64,000 nt of DNA from Gordonia jinhuaensis (GCF_014639795.1 NZ_BMGC01000012.1:1-64000), one strand, 5' to 3'; positions 8,298 through 18,489 are shown, counted from the stretch's first letter. Translations and numbers: made by a program. The notes: a model not told the origin generated them from the sequence alone.

Positions 8298-9166
8298 ACC
8301 CGCTGGCGGGGCTGTCGCACATGCTCGACCACGCGTTCTTCCAGAACGCACTGCTCGCCGGTACCGCGGTGGCGTTCATTTGCGGACTGGTCGGGTTCTT
8401 CGTGGTGCTGCGCACCCAGGTGTTCGCCGGGGACGCGATGTCACATGTGGCCTACACCGGGGCGGTGGCAGCGCTGGCCGCCGGCGTCGACCTGCGACTG
8501 GGCCTGTTCGCCTCCACGATCGTGGTCGGTGTGGTGCTCGGCCTGCTCGGCGGCCGCGGCGAATCCGACGACGTGGTGATCGGCGTGGTGTTCTCGTGGA
8601 TTCTCGGTCTGGGCGTGTTCTTCCTGGCCTGGTACACCACCCACAACAGTGCCGGCGGCAGCTCGTCGAATGTGAAGGTGCTGTTCGGCTCGATCTTCGG
8701 CATCGCCCGGCACGACGCCGCGGTCGCGGTGATCATCGCCGCCGTCCTGGTGGTGATCCTGCTCGCCATCGCGCGGCCGTTGCTGTTCTCCAGCGTCGAT
8801 CCGGCTGTCGCGGCGGCACGCGGGGTTCCGGTGCGCCCGCTGTCGATCGTCTTCCTCGCGCTACTCGGCGCGACGGCCGCCGAGGGTGCGCAGATCATCG
8901 GATCCCTGCTGCTCCTGGGTCTGCTCGCGGCGCCACCCGCCGCCGCGCGACTGCTCACCGACCGCCCGTGGCGGGCCTTCTGGCTCTCGGGTCTGCTCGC
9001 CGTCGCGGCGGTGTGGATCGGACTGGTCATCGCCTATGCGGCGCCGCGGCTGCCGCCGAGTTTCACCATCATGACCGTGGCCGTTGCCGAATACGCGCTG
9101 GCCGGAGTGTGGTTCTGGGTGCGCGGACACCGCCTGACGCGCCGCGAGGAGCGGGTCGCCGCCTGA
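8294..9166 (+). CDS. Metal ABC transporter permease (second)
   Basis: A 290-residue ABC-3 family permease. The GTG at 8294 was chosen because it overlaps the upstream stop and directly precedes NPLAGLSHMLDHAFFQNALLAG; longer upstream frames are out of register with the first permease. It shares VFAGDAMSHVAYTGA and SVDPAVAAARGVPV with the previous permease, so the two probably arose by duplication and pair in one importer. It is the last gene of the putative Zur-controlled operon; the next gene follows after about 110 bases. Confidence 0.85.
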   Translation: MNPLAGLSHMLDHAFFQNALLAGTAVAFICGLVGFFVVLRTQVFAGDAMSHVAYTGAVAALAAGVDLRLGLFASTIVVGVVLGLLGGRGESDDVVIGVVFSWILGLGVFFLAWYTTHNSAGGSSSNVKVLFGSIFGIARHDAAVAVIIAAVLVVILLAIARPLLFSSVDPAVAAARGVPVRPLSIVFLALLGATAAEGAQIIGSLLLLGLLAAPPAAARLLTDRPWRAFWLSGLLAVAAVWIGLVIAYAAPRLPPSFTIMTVAVAEYALAGVWFWVRGHRLTRREERVAA

Positions 9167-9277
9167 GGCGTGATCGGGGTCGCGGGATGTGCAGGGTGCC
9201 TGACCTCCGTCGATGTCGGACGTGGCGGGCGGCAGCGATCTGGCGCTCCACGGCGTGACGGGCAGGACCTCATCGTT

Positions 9278-10270
9278 ATGGTGGACTCCATGTGTTCTGC
9301 GAGGTCGAGGGATGTCGGGGATCCGACGCGATCCACGGGGCGACCGTCGGGGGAACTACTGGTCGCCGACAACGACGGTCTGTCGATCGCTTACCGGGCG
9401 TGGGGCCCGCGCACCCAGGTCGGCGGCCGGGCTGCGCTGGTGTTCATCCACGGCTGGGCACAATCGCATCGCGCATGGGGTGGACCGTTGCTCGCAGGTC
9501 TGGCCACTGGTCGCCGCGTGATCGCGATGGACCTGCGCGGACACGGCGCCTCGGGGATTCCCGAACTCGGCGAATACCCCTCGGCCCACTTCACCTCCCG
9601 GCACTTCGCCGGTGACGTGCAGGCAGTGCTCGAGGCCGAAGGTCTGCAGGATCCGAGCCGATCGGGCGGGTATGTGCTGATCGGCTGGTCGTACGGCGGG
9701 CTGGTCGCCTGCGATCACCTCCGCGCCGTGCAGGACGGCGGTGGTGTGGGGGGCGACAGCAACACCGGAACCGCCGGCCTGCGGGGACTCGTACTGGTCG
9801 GTGCGATCACCGGTATCGGACGCGACAGCCTCGGCGGGCAGGTCGGGTCGGCGATGCGCCGAGCGCTCCCGGATGCGCTGTCCGAGCAGACGCCCGTGGC
9901 GGTGCGTGCGCTGGCCTCGTTCGGGTCGGCGATGGTGCCCGCCGACCGTGCCGACCTCGGCGCGACCTCACAGTTGCTCTTCGGTACCTCGCTGGCCACG
10001 CCGCCCGCGGTGCGCCGTGCGCTGTTCACCCGGTCGGCAGACAACGACGGCACGCTGGCCGCGCTGAGCGCGCCGGCGCTGGTGATCCACGGCACTGCCG
10101 ACACGGTGGTCGACATTGCCAGTGCGCGCCACAACGCCTCGGTGCTCGGTGACGTTCGTACGCACTGGTGGGAAGGCGTGGGTCACGCGCCGTTTCTCGC
10201 CGACCCGCAGCGGTTCGCCGCTGAGATCGAGGAGTTCCTCGTCGAACTCGACTCCGCGGTGGTCTCATGA
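9278..10270 (+). CDS. Alpha/beta hydrolase
   Basis: A 330-residue alpha/beta hydrolase with the oxyanion motif [13 protein letters not shown], nucleophile elbow GWSYGG, an aspartate in HGTADTVVD and the catalytic histidine in [10 protein letters not shown]. The substrate is unknown. The start is uncertain: ATGs at 9278 and 9290 are both in frame and neither has a strong ribosome site. The stop overlaps the mshA start (ATGA), so the two are co-translated. Confidence 0.75.
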   Translation: MVDSMCSARSRDVGDPTRSTGRPSGELLVADNDGLSIAYRAWGPRTQVGGRAALVFIHGWAQSHRAWGGPLLAGLATGRRVIAMDLRGHGASGIPELGEYPSAHFTSRHFAGDVQAVLEAEGLQDPSRSGGYVLIGWSYGGLVACDHLRAVQDGGGVGGDSNTGTAGLRGLVLVGAITGIGRDSLGGQVGSAMRRALPDALSEQTPVAVRALASFGSAMVPADRADLGATSQLLFGTSLATPPAVRRALFTRSADNDGTLAALSAPALVIHGTADTVVDIASARHNASVLGDVRTHWWEGVGHAPFLADPQRFAAEIEEFLVELDSAVVS

Positions 10271-11637
10271 CCAGGAGGAGCGGTGCCGCGAAGACTCCAC
10301 GACGGGTCGCGCTGATCTCGCTGCACACCTCGCCGCTCGCCCAACCCGGTGTCGGTGACGCCGGCGGGATGAACGTCTACGTGTGGCAGAGTGCGTTACG
10401 TCTGGCCAAGCGGGGCGTCGAGGTGGAGATCTTCACGCGCGCAACCAGTTCCGCAGATCGCCCGACTGTACAGGCCGCACCCGGGGTGTTGGTGCGCAAC
10501 GTGGTGGCCGGGCCGTTCGAAGGCCTGGACAAACACGACCTGCCGACCCAGCTGTGCGCGTTCACCGCCGGGGTGCTGCGGGCGGAGGCGGCCTTCGAAC
10601 CCGGTTACTACGACGTGATCCACTCACACTATTGGCTATCGGGTCAGGTGGGCTGGCTCGCCCGTGATCGGTGGGGGGTGCCGCTGGTGCACACCGCGCA
10701 CACACTTGCGGCGGTCAAGAATCTCGCGGTCGCCGGAGACGATGTGCCCGAACCGCATTCGCGTGAGATCGGGGAACAACAGGTGGTCGCCGAGGCCGAC
10801 CGACTGGTCGCCAACACGCGCACCGAGGCCGATCAGCTCACCGACCTCTACGGCGCCGATCCCGAACGGGTCGACGTGGTGACCCCCGGTGTTGATCTCG
10901 ACTGTTACACACCGGGTTCCAGGCAGCAGGCGCGTGCGCGGCTGGGTCTCGACGTCAACGAGACCATCGTCACGTTCGTGGGGCGCATCCAGCCACTCAA
11001 GGCCCCCGACGTGTTGCTGCGCGCGGCGGCACCGCTGATCCGGCAGGGGAATGGCGCCCGACGTATTCGGGTACTGGTGGTCGGCGGTCCGTCGGGTACC
11101 GGACTCGCGCGGCCGGAATCGCTCATCGAGCTGGCCGCCGACCTGGGTATCTCCGAATCGGTCACATTCCTGCCGCCGCAACCCGCGCAGGTGCTGGCCG
11201 ATGTCTACCGCGCCTCGGATGTGGTTGCGGTGCCCAGTCATTCGGAGAGTTTCGGTCTCGTGGCCATCGAGGCGCAGGCAGCCGGTGTTCCGGTGATCGC
11301 GGCAAACGTCGGCGGACTGTCGGTCGCAGTGCGTGACGGCGAATCCGGGGTTCTGGTCGAGGGTCACGATCCGGCCCGCTGGACACAACGTCTGGACTCG
11401 ATGCTCGCCGATCCGGCGCTGTTGCAGTCCATGGGGACCGCCGCCCACACCCATGCGCAGTCGTTCTCCTGGGAGCACACCGCCGACGAACTCCTGGGTT
11501 CCTACACGCGGGCCATCAGCAGCTTCGCCGCTCGCGCGGGCAAACGGCAGGCCGACACAGATCGATCCGGCGTCGCAGACCGTGGTGGAGTCAGACGCCG
11601 CGGGCTGCGCGCGATCCGACGGACGGGAGTGGCATGA
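10267..11637 (+). CDS. mshA: D-inositol-3-phosphate glycosyltransferase (mycothiol biosynthesis)
   Basis: A 456-residue GT-B family 4 glycosyltransferase that joins UDP-N-acetylglucosamine to 1D-myo-inositol 3-phosphate, the first step of mycothiol synthesis. The N-terminal [10 protein letters not shown]...[10 protein letters not shown] segment is diagnostic of MshA. The C-terminal half holds the nucleotide-sugar site with [11 protein letters not shown] and the E-x7-E motif in [18 protein letters not shown]. Both ends overlap neighbouring genes (ATGA), giving a three-gene unit with the hydrolase and the YbjN-like gene; the mshA-YbjN order is also found in M. tuberculosis (Rv0486-Rv0487). The last 40 residues are basic and variable. 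Confidence 0.95.
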   Translation: MTRRSGAAKTPRRVALISLHTSPLAQPGVGDAGGMNVYVWQSALRLAKRGVEVEIFTRATSSADRPTVQAAPGVLVRNVVAGPFEGLDKHDLPTQLCAFTAGVLRAEAAFEPGYYDVIHSHYWLSGQVGWLARDRWGVPLVHTAHTLAAVKNLAVAGDDVPEPHSREIGEQQVVAEADRLVANTRTEADQLTDLYGADPERVDVVTPGVDLDCYTPGSRQQARARLGLDVNETIVTFVGRIQPLKAPDVLLRAAAPLIRQGNGARRIRVLVVGGPSGTGLARPESLIELAADLGISESVTFLPPQPAQVLADVYRASDVVAVPSHSESFGLVAIEAQAAGVPVIAANVGGLSVAVRDGESGVLVEGHDPARWTQRLDSMLADPALLQSMGTAAHTHAQSFSWEHTADELLGSYTRAISSFAARAGKRQADTDRSGVADRGGVRRRGLRAIRRTGVA

Positions 11638-12365
11638 GCGACAACAACAGCAGTGGTACCAACAGCAGTGACAACACGTCAGGGGGATCGACGCGGGCGG
11701 TGTCGGTCGTCGAACTGTCCGACCGTATCCAGTCGGTGCTCCGCGATCGGGGAATCACCTTCAGCCTCAAGGAATCCGGTGGTTCCGAGAGTGAGCACAT
11801 CGTTCTCGAGCTGCCCGGCGAACGCAAGCTCAAGACCACGGTGCTGCTCACGGTCAGCAAGCCCGGTGTGCGGGTGGAGGCGTTCGTCTGTCGCCACCCC
11901 GACGAGAACTTCGAGGGCGTCTACCGCTTTCTGCTCAAGCGCAACCGGCGGATGTATGGGGTGGCCTACACCATCGACAACATCGCCGACATCTATCTGG
12001 TCGGGCGGATGTCAGCGGAGTCGGTCAGTGCCGACGAACTCGATCGTGTGCTCGGTCAGGTACTCGAGGCCGCCGACGGCGACTTCAACACGATCCTCGA
12101 GATCGGCTTCCTCACCTCGATCCGCCGCGAGTGGGCGTGGCGATCGTCGCGCGGGGAGTCACTGCGCAACCTGCTGGCCTTCGAGCACCTGATCGACCTC
12201 GAGACCATGCCCTCCAAGGGTGAACCGATCCCGTCGCAGTACGCGCCGACGCGCACTGCCGACTCGTCGAGTCCGGACGCCGGCGCCGGTGTGGCGAGCG
12301 TGAACGATTCCGGAGGTACGTCGGATGTGAGTGTGACCGATTTGGCGGGTTCGCCGGGAGAGTGA
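11634..12365 (+). CDS. YbjN domain-containing protein
   Basis: A 243-residue protein. Residues about 20-170 form a YbjN-like (type III secretion chaperone-like) domain with [20 protein letters not shown] and [15 protein letters not shown]. Both ends are low-complexity Ser/Thr/Gly/Asn stretches. The family has no settled biochemical role; its conserved place after mshA suggests a link to envelope or redox physiology, which is inference. It starts with ATG overlapping the mshA stop. Confidence 0.75.
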   Translation: MSDNNSSGTNSSDNTSGGSTRAVSVVELSDRIQSVLRDRGITFSLKESGGSESEHIVLELPGERKLKTTVLLTVSKPGVRVEAFVCRHPDENFEGVYRFLLKRNRRMYGVAYTIDNIADIYLVGRMSAESVSADELDRVLGQVLEAADGDFNTILEIGFLTSIRREWAWRSSRGESLRNLLAFEHLIDLETMPSKGEPIPSQYAPTRTADSSSPDAGAGVASVNDSGGTSDVSVTDLAGSPGE

Positions 12366-12480
12366 GCCGTTCTGGGCGGTGTGTGTGTCTACTGCGGTAA
12401 CGGATAGCAGTGTGGTCTGCACCACGAAGGACTTGATAGTGTGATGTTGCTTGTCTCACCGAGTCCAGGAGCTCTCACCC

Positions 12481-14059
12481 ATGTCTTTCAAGAGTCCGTA
12501 TGCCGAGGTCGTCATCCCGGAGACGACTGTCTACGACTTACTGTTCGCGGAACTGTCCGAGGAGGACGCCGCCCGTCCCGCGATGATCGACGCCTGGTCG
12601 GACACCACCACCAACTACGGTGAACTCAAGCAGCAGATCGATGCCTTCGCCGGAGCGCTCGCGGCTCGCGGGATCGGACCCGGCGACGTGGTGGCCCTCG
12701 ACGCACCCAATTCGACTGCCTTCGCCATCGCCTTCCACGGCATCCTGCGGTCGGGTGCCACCGCGACGACGCTCAACGCGCTGTTCATCGGACCCGAAGT
12801 GGCCAAGCAGCTCACCGCGTCGAAGGCGAAGTTGCTCGTCACGGTGAATGCGCTGTACCCCAACGCGATCGAGGGCGCGCACATCGCCGGCCTCGACGAC
12901 TCCGACGTGTGGGTGCTCGACGGCGAGGGGCTGGCAGCCGGCCCCCACGCCAACGCGGCCGACATCCTCGGTCCCGCGCATCCGGCGCCGGAGATCGACA
13001 TCGATCCGGCCACGCACCTGGCAGTGCTGCCCTACAGCTCGGGGACCACCGGCAACCCCAAGGGTGTGATGCTCACCCATCGCAATCTGGTGGCCAATGT
13101 CGCGCAGATCCAGCCGCTGCAGGACACCACCCCCGACGACAACATCATCGCGATCCTGCCGTTCTTCCACATCTACGGGATGACGGTGCTGCTCAACGCC
13201 TCGCTCAACGCGCGCGCGACACTGGTGGTGATGCCGCGCTTCGACCTCCCGGAATTCCTCGGAAACATCGAGAAGTACGGTGTCACTTACGGTTTCATCG
13301 CACCGCCGGTCGCAGTGGCACTGGCCAAGCATCCCATCGTCGACAATTACGACCTGTCCTCGTTGAGGACCGTCATGTCAGGTGCGGCACCGCTGGATTC
13401 CGAACTCGGCGAGGCGGTGGCCAAGCGACTGAACCTGGTCATGATGCAGGGCTACGGCATGAGTGAGCTCAGCCCGGTCAGTCATTGCATGACGCGTGAC
13501 CGTGGTCAGGCTCTGTTCGGCGTCACCGCGCCGCTGGACTCCTCGGGCTGGCCGGTTCCCAACTCGGAGAACAGGATCGTCGATCCGGCGACGGGTGACG
13601 ACATCGAGATCCCGGCCGAAGGTCTCAGCGAGCCCGGCGAGCTATGGGTGAAGGGACCCAACGTGATGGCGGGCTACCTCGACAACCCGGATGCCACGAA
13701 GACCACGATCGACGACGACGGATACCTGCACACCGGTGACCTCGCCCAGGTCGACTCCAACGGCTGCGTCTACATCGTCGATCGCCTCAAGGAGGCCGCC
13801 CGCCGAACTCGAGGCGCTGCTCTTGACGCACCCCGATATCGCCGATGCCGCCGTGATCGGCGTCAACGACGATGACGGAGAAGAGATCCCGAAGGCATTC
13901 GTGGTCCGCCAGCCCGATGTCGAGCTCACCGACACCGACGTGATGGAGTTCGTCGCGAGCAAGGTGGCCCCATACAAGAAGGTCCGGCGCGTCGAGTTCA
14001 TCGACGCCATCCCGAAGTCGTCGGCAGGCAAGATCCTGCGCAAGGATCTGCGCCGCTGA
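12481..14059 (+). pseudogene. Acyl-CoA ligase (4-coumarate:CoA ligase-like), broken by an internal deletion
   Basis: The ATG at 12481 is preceded by AGGAGCT. The first frame encodes a normal ANL-family adenylation domain: the P-loop YSSGTTGNPKGV, the fatty-acid linker region and YLHTGDLAQVDSNGCVYIVDRLKE. At 13794-13796 the frame is lost. The homologous text resumes in another frame as PPAELEALLLTHPDIADAAVIGV and runs to TGA at 14057-14059, with the A10 catalytic lysine motif SSAGKILRKDL. The usual hinge motif (LIKYKGYQV) between the two parts is missing, so about 26 bases have been deleted. Without repair, translation stops at 13875 and lacks the C-terminal catalytic lid. Confidence 0.8.
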
Positions 14060-14085
14060 CCACCGGCTCTCACCGCCCTCTCACA

Positions 14086-14127
14086 CCGCACCGCCGGCGA
14101 GGTTCTCCTCGCCGGCGGTGCGGTTTT
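14086..14127 (+). terminator. Strong intrinsic terminator after the acyl-CoA ligase gene
   Basis: A perfect 17-bp stem (14086-14102 with 14107-14123) around a TTCT loop is followed by TTTTG. It lies 27 bases past the acyl-CoA ligase stop and ends that transcript before the convergent eccE gene. Confidence 0.85.
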
Positions 14128-14162
14128 GTCAGGCGCGCGCGGAGCGCGCTGCTCGGCGCGCT

Positions 14163-14300
14163 GTGAACTGGTTGCGCGGGTGCGTATGCATCCAGTTTTC
14201 GTGTACGCGACCTGTGCAGTGGGTGCGTTTGTCAGAACTGGTTGCGAGGAGTTCCGCGCGATCAGTTCACGATGCGAACGCACTCTCCCGCAACCAGTTC
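14163..14300. repeat. Imperfect inverted repeat element with three copies of GAACTGGTTGCG
   Basis: Direct copies lie at 14165-14176 and 14235-14246, and an inverted copy at 14289-14300. Similarity between the first and the inverted copy extends outward (GTGCGT and GCATC), so the stretch forms a long interrupted palindrome between the acyl-CoA ligase terminator and the end of eccE. No coding potential is evident. Confidence 0.6.
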
Positions 14301-14328
14301 GCCTTGGTTGGGGATCAGGACGCGGCGA

Positions 14329-16743
14329 TCAGTCGTCGGCTCGATGGGGGGTCGGGCGGGTGGGGGTGGGGCGATGGTGCCCACCCTGATCTTGTCCACC
14401 CTGGCCCTGCCCGCGCTGATCCGGCCGACCCTGTCCTTGACCGCCGACCTGGGTGTGTGAGCCCTGTCCGTCGCGAGGTCGCTGGGGAGCGGTGTTACCG
14501 CTGTTCTGCGGGGGTTGCGGACGACGCGGCGGCATCTGGCCCTGCGGTCGCTGCTGAGAGGGCATGCCGTCACGCGCAGGCGCCGGCTGTGGCGGTTGTC
14601 CGCTGCGATGGTTGCCGCTCTGCGGATGTCTGCCCGGGGCCGGCTGGGGCTGCTGTGGTGGCCGCTGCTGAGCACCGGGACGTGATCCCGGCTGCTGTGG
14701 CATGGGCTGTTGTGGCATGGGCGGTTGCGGCATAGGCCGCTGTGGCATCGGTTGCTGGGGAACGGGTTGCGGCGAGCCGTGTCCGCGCCCGGTCGGATAA
14801 CCCTGACTGTGAGTCCCCGGCCCTTGCGGGAAACCACCACGAGGACCCCCACCCGGACCGGAACCCCCGCCGGGACCGGAACCGCCGGGACCAGGGCCAC
14901 CAGGACCAGGACCGCCACCGGGACCAGGACCGTAGCCCTGCTGCGTCTGGCCGCCCTGCAGGTATCCACCCGACACCGGGCCGGCGTGTAAGCGTCGGTT
15001 CTGCGACGCGCGACCAGCGGCTCCGGCGCCGACGGCCACCGGCTCGGGCTCCTCGGAGACGTTGCCTAGTAGTTGGTTCTCACTGGGCATCGCGACCAGC
15101 GAGACGCGCTCGCTGTGCGTGCGGGTGACCACCGTGACCGACGAGGGCGTCGCGGGATCCTGGACGAGCAGCACGTCGACGCCCACCGGCACATCCGCCG
15201 ATTCGGCAGGCGTGCGGTGCACGCGCAGATGCGAATTGATCGACGGCTCCTCCATGGCCGCGGCACTGTCGAGAACACAGAGGTCATAGGTGGTGATCGC
15301 GTTGCGCTGAGTGGTTTGCCACGACGACACCCACAGCAGCGCCGGATTGCCCACCGACTCGACCAGTCGCCGCCAGGAGTTGGGGCGGTCGGTGTGTACG
15401 AGGATGCGGGCACCGATCGCCGAGGCCCGAGCGACGAGCTGCTGTGCCAGGTAGAGGCTGCCGTGCAGTTGCACGCGTCGCACATCCGAACCGAACAGGT
15501 TGATCGCCGCGGCATGGCCGGAACGATCGGCGCCGAGCAATTGCCCGCAACCGCCGTCGGGAACGCGGATCGCGTCGAGGTCGGCCAGTTGTCCGCCGAA
15601 GGTCGGGACCAGCGGCAGCGACGGGTGTGCCACCGGCAACGTCATCCGCAGGGCCGGGCGCTGGTCGCCGTCCAGACGCGACAGGCCGGCGACCGAGACG
15701 GTCTCGTCGGCGTTCACGCCGTTGTAGCGGACCACCGTGCGCACCGCGAAGTCGCCGGCGTCGCGACCACGTGTCCGGCGCGAGCCGGTGGAGATCGAGT
15801 GGGTGACCACCGTCGACACCGCGGGCGTGGTCCAGATGTCGGTGAGGGTCTGTTCGTCGAGCTGACCGCTCAGCGCATACGACACCGTGGCGTACTGGCC
15901 GAATGTGACCGCATTCCAATGCTCTTCGGCGCTGTCGGGATCGACGTGGTCGACCACCTCGCCGTGGAGTCGACTGATGGAGTTGGCGTTGAGCGGGGTG
16001 GCGACGTAACCCGACAGTGCGAGTGCGGCCGCCAGGCGACGAGTTGCGGTGGTGGCGGTCCGGATGACGCCGGTCGACCCGCCGCCGCGGGCCTCGATCG
16101 CGTCGGGGCACAGCAGCGGATCCAGTCGCATGACCAGCCACACGTCCTGGTGGGAGATCACCGGCAGCGGACCGATCAGGTCGGAGTAGGGCTGGGTCAG
16201 ATGGTGTGCGCCGCGCACTCGCCACCCGTGGCTGACCACGTCGATCGATTCGACGTTGATGTCGAACTGGTCGAGCGCTCGTGCGACCACACCGAGGCTC
16301 AGACCACGACTGGAGACGATGCCGGCCTCGGGGGACAGTGCGAACAGCTCCGGCGTCCGGCTGATGCGGATCACCGAGATGACCTTGCCGCCGTCCCAGC
16401 GCAACCCCACGAGGTCGCCATTGAGAGTCGGCACGTCGAAGGGGGCCTCGGGCCGGTGATCGCCCGCCCCGGCACGCGGGCGACGGGTGTAGGCCAACCG
16501 CCGGCGCAACCGCTGGGGGAGTGCGACCCCGCCGGGGCGTACGACCGCCAGCACCAGACCCACCACGGCCACCGCTGCGGTCACACCGGCCGTGATCGAC
16601 ATCGACACGTGTTGTGAAGCGAGCACCGCGAAGATGACGAGTGCCACCAACTCGATGAGGATGACGTCGGCGAGGGGGAGCACGCTGCCGATCAGGGATC
16701 GTTTCGGCACGAGGCCGGACTCGCGATTCGGGCTGCTGCTCAC
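14329..16743 (-). CDS. eccE: Type VII secretion protein EccE with a long Pro/Gln/Gly-rich C-terminal tail
   Basis: About 804 residues. Two hydrophobic helices near the N-terminus (residues about 20-65) are followed by an EccE-type cytosolic domain (LRRRLAYTRRPR, VGLRWDGGKVISVIRI, LLVQDPATPSSVTVVTRT). EccE sits at the periphery of the ESX membrane complex beside EccB, EccC and EccD. From about residue 595 to the end the protein is low complexity, first Gly/Pro, then repeated MPQQP units, then Gln/Arg/Gly. EccE proteins are usually about 450-550 residues, so this tail is extra. GTG at 16743 was chosen as the nearest start to the first helix; GTG at 16752 is also possible. It is divergent from eccB. 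Confidence 0.85.
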   Translation of the reverse strand: MSSSPNRESGLVPKRSLIGSVLPLADVILIELVALVIFAVLASQHVSMSITAGVTAAVAVVGLVLAVVRPGGVALPQRLRRRLAYTRRPRAGAGDHRPEAPFDVPTLNGDLVGLRWDGGKVISVIRISRTPELFALSPEAGIVSSRGLSLGVVARALDQFDINVESIDVVSHGWRVRGAHHLTQPYSDLIGPLPVISHQDVWLVMRLDPLLCPDAIEARGGGSTGVIRTATTATRRLAAALALSGYVATPLNANSISRLHGEVVDHVDPDSAEEHWNAVTFGQYATVSYALSGQLDEQTLTDIWTTPAVSTVVTHSISTGSRRTRGRDAGDFAVRTVVRYNGVNADETVSVAGLSRLDGDQRPALRMTLPVAHPSLPLVPTFGGQLADLDAIRVPDGGCGQLLGADRSGHAAAINLFGSDVRRVQLHGSLYLAQQLVARASAIGARILVHTDRPNSWRRLVESVGNPALLWVSSWQTTQRNAITTYDLCVLDSAAAMEEPSINSHLRVHRTPAESADVPVGVDVLLVQDPATPSSVTVVTRTHSERVSLVAMPSENQLLGNVSEEPEPVAVGAGAAGRASQNRRLHAGPVSGGYLQGGQTQQGYGPGPGGGPGPGGPGPGGSGPGGGSGPGGGPRGGFPQGPGTHSQGYPTGRGHGSPQPVPQQPMPQRPMPQPPMPQQPMPQQPGSRPGAQQRPPQQPQPAPGRHPQSGNHRSGQPPQPAPARDGMPSQQRPQGQMPPRRPQPPQNSGNTAPQRPRDGQGSHTQVGGQGQGRPDQRGQGQGGQDQGGHHRPTPTRPTPHRADD

Positions 16744-16835
16744 GGCCGACACGATAACAAGCCGCCCGATCGCCCGAGCAGGTGAGACGGGACTGCGCCT
16801 GCACCTGCCCTCCGGGCGAATGACCGACTGTCGTG

Positions 16836-16860
16836 CGGATGACCGACAGCGGGTCATCCG
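16836..16860. promoter_or_regulatory. Dyad in the eccE-eccB divergent promoter region
   Basis: CGGATGACC (16836-16844) and GGTCATCCG (16852-16860) form a perfect 9-bp inverted repeat with a 7-bp spacer. It lies midway between the two divergent starts, where one protein could control both. The binding factor is unknown. Confidence 0.45.
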
Positions 16861-16965
16861 GCCGAATGGATCGGCACACCTCGACGCCGGTTCGCTGTCC
16901 GACTCGCAGACCACGTCCCCTACACTTCGGGCTGACATTTTCGTAGGTGGGGTGGACGAGAGCAG

Positions 16966-18444
16966 ATGGCGCAGCGGACGACGAAGACTCAGGTCAACGG
17001 CTACCGGTTTCTCTTCCGGCGCCTCGAGCATGCGTTGGTTCGCCGCGACGTCCGGATGATCCACGACCCGATGGGCGGTCACATCCGTTCGGTGATGGTC
17101 GGACTGGTGATCACCGTGCTGGTGGTGGGTGCATCGGTCGCCCTTGCGGTGTTTCGTCCGCAGGGGTCGGTCGGTGACTCGAAGATCCTCTTGGACCGCG
17201 ATTCCGGCGCGCTGTACACGATCATCAACGACACCCTGCACCCCGCCCTCAACCTCGCGTCGGCACGTCTGGCCACCGGTAGCCCCGAAGATCCGAATGC
17301 GGTGAAGGAATCGGTTCTCTCGGGCTACAAGCGCGGGCCCGCCATCGGCATCCCAGGTGCGCCGTCGTCGCTGAACATCCACAAGGATGCGACGTCGACG
17401 TGGACCGCGTGTGACCAGGCCGACGAGCCCGCCAACCCCGAGAGTTCGCTGCAGGTTGGTGTCATCGGCGGCCCGCTGGACTCGGGTGCACATCTGAGCG
17501 CACTCGGCCCCACCCAGGCGCTGCTCGCCGAGAACGGCGGCAAGAAATACCTGGTGACCGCGGGGCATGTGGCTGAAGTGGACATGTACTCGTTCGCCAT
17601 CCGACAGGCGCTCGGGCTGCAGAATGCGAATCCCCGGCCGATCAGCGCGGCGGTCCTCAACGCGATGGCAACCGCACCCGACATCGACGCACCGCAGATC
17701 CCCGATCGCGGCAAGCCGGCGCCGTGGGATCTCTCCGGTGCACGCATCGGATCGGTGATCCAGGTCGACGGCACCTCGGAGAGCACGCTCTACGTGGTGC
17801 TCGACGACGGCATCCAGCAGATCTCCGAGGTCGCCGGCGACGTCATCCTCAACGGGGGCGACAAGAACACCACCGAATCGGTGGTCAAGGTGGCGCCGGG
17901 TGCGATCGCCGACATCAGGCAGGTCTCCGATCTCGATCTGTCTGCCATCCCGGCCACCCGGCCGACGATCGTCGACGGGACCAGCCAGCACGTGCTGTGC
18001 TTCTCCTGGAGCAAGAAGGGCGATGACAAGGCGTCGGTGGCCACGTTGATCGGTGACCGATACCCGCTGTCGTCGTCGGCGACGATGGTCAACGTGGTGG
18101 GTGCGACCGGCAACGGTACGGCGGCCGACGTCACCTATATCCCCGGCGGCGCCGGCTATTTCGTGCGGGCCACCGGCAGTGAGCCCGACAGCACCCGGGC
18201 CGACGGTCAGTTCTACGTCGCCGACACCGGCACCCGGTTCGGTGTCCCCGGGGAGTTGACGAAGCCACTGGGGTTCACCGATGCCCCCAAGAGTGCCCCC
18301 TATGGCGTGATATCGCTGCTGCCTGCCGGTCCGACGCTCTCGCGTGATGCCGCGCTGGTCGCCCACACCGACCTCGAGGGCACTGCCGGTGAGGCGATTC
18401 CCGGCGACCAGGACTCGGGCGCCTCAGCATCTGACGGCAACTGA
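16966..18444 (+). CDS. eccB: Type VII secretion protein EccB
   Basis: A 492-residue ESX core protein. It opens with the family-typical TKTQVNGYRFLFRRLEHALVRRD, followed by one transmembrane helix (residues about 45-67) and a large periplasmic domain containing RPQGSVGDSKIL, the conserved loop LYTIINDTLHPALNLASARL, and cysteines in TACDQ and VLCFSW that form the usual disulfide. EccB anchors the periplasmic side of the secretion pore. The ATG follows a weak GAGAGC ribosome site. It converges on mycP with a short shared terminator between them. Confidence 0.92.
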   Translation: MAQRTTKTQVNGYRFLFRRLEHALVRRDVRMIHDPMGGHIRSVMVGLVITVLVVGASVALAVFRPQGSVGDSKILLDRDSGALYTIINDTLHPALNLASARLATGSPEDPNAVKESVLSGYKRGPAIGIPGAPSSLNIHKDATSTWTACDQADEPANPESSLQVGVIGGPLDSGAHLSALGPTQALLAENGGKKYLVTAGHVAEVDMYSFAIRQALGLQNANPRPISAAVLNAMATAPDIDAPQIPDRGKPAPWDLSGARIGSVIQVDGTSESTLYVVLDDGIQQISEVAGDVILNGGDKNTTESVVKVAPGAIADIRQVSDLDLSAIPATRPTIVDGTSQHVLCFSWSKKGDDKASVATLIGDRYPLSSSATMVNVVGATGNGTAADVTYIPGGAGYFVRATGSEPDSTRADGQFYVADTGTRFGVPGELTKPLGFTDAPKSAPYGVISLLPAGPTLSRDAALVAHTDLEGTAGEAIPGDQDSGASASDGN

Positions 18445-18489
18445 GATCCTGGTCCGCACAACATGGTGCGGTCACGTGCGACCGGGATC
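18445..18489. terminator. Bidirectional hairpin between eccB and mycP
   Basis: GATCCTGGTC (18445-18454) pairs with GACCGGGATC (18480-18489) with one mismatch, enclosing a second hairpin (CCGCAC with GTGCGG). It begins at the eccB stop and lies 35 bases before the mycP stop. There is no strong T-run, so termination is inferred from position. Confidence 0.5.

Noticed and set aside
14329-18366. A 1345-codon open frame on the minus strand through eccE and across eccB
   Set aside because: Only 14329 to about 16743 encodes EccE text; the rest is antisense to eccB, whose own frame is clearly coding.
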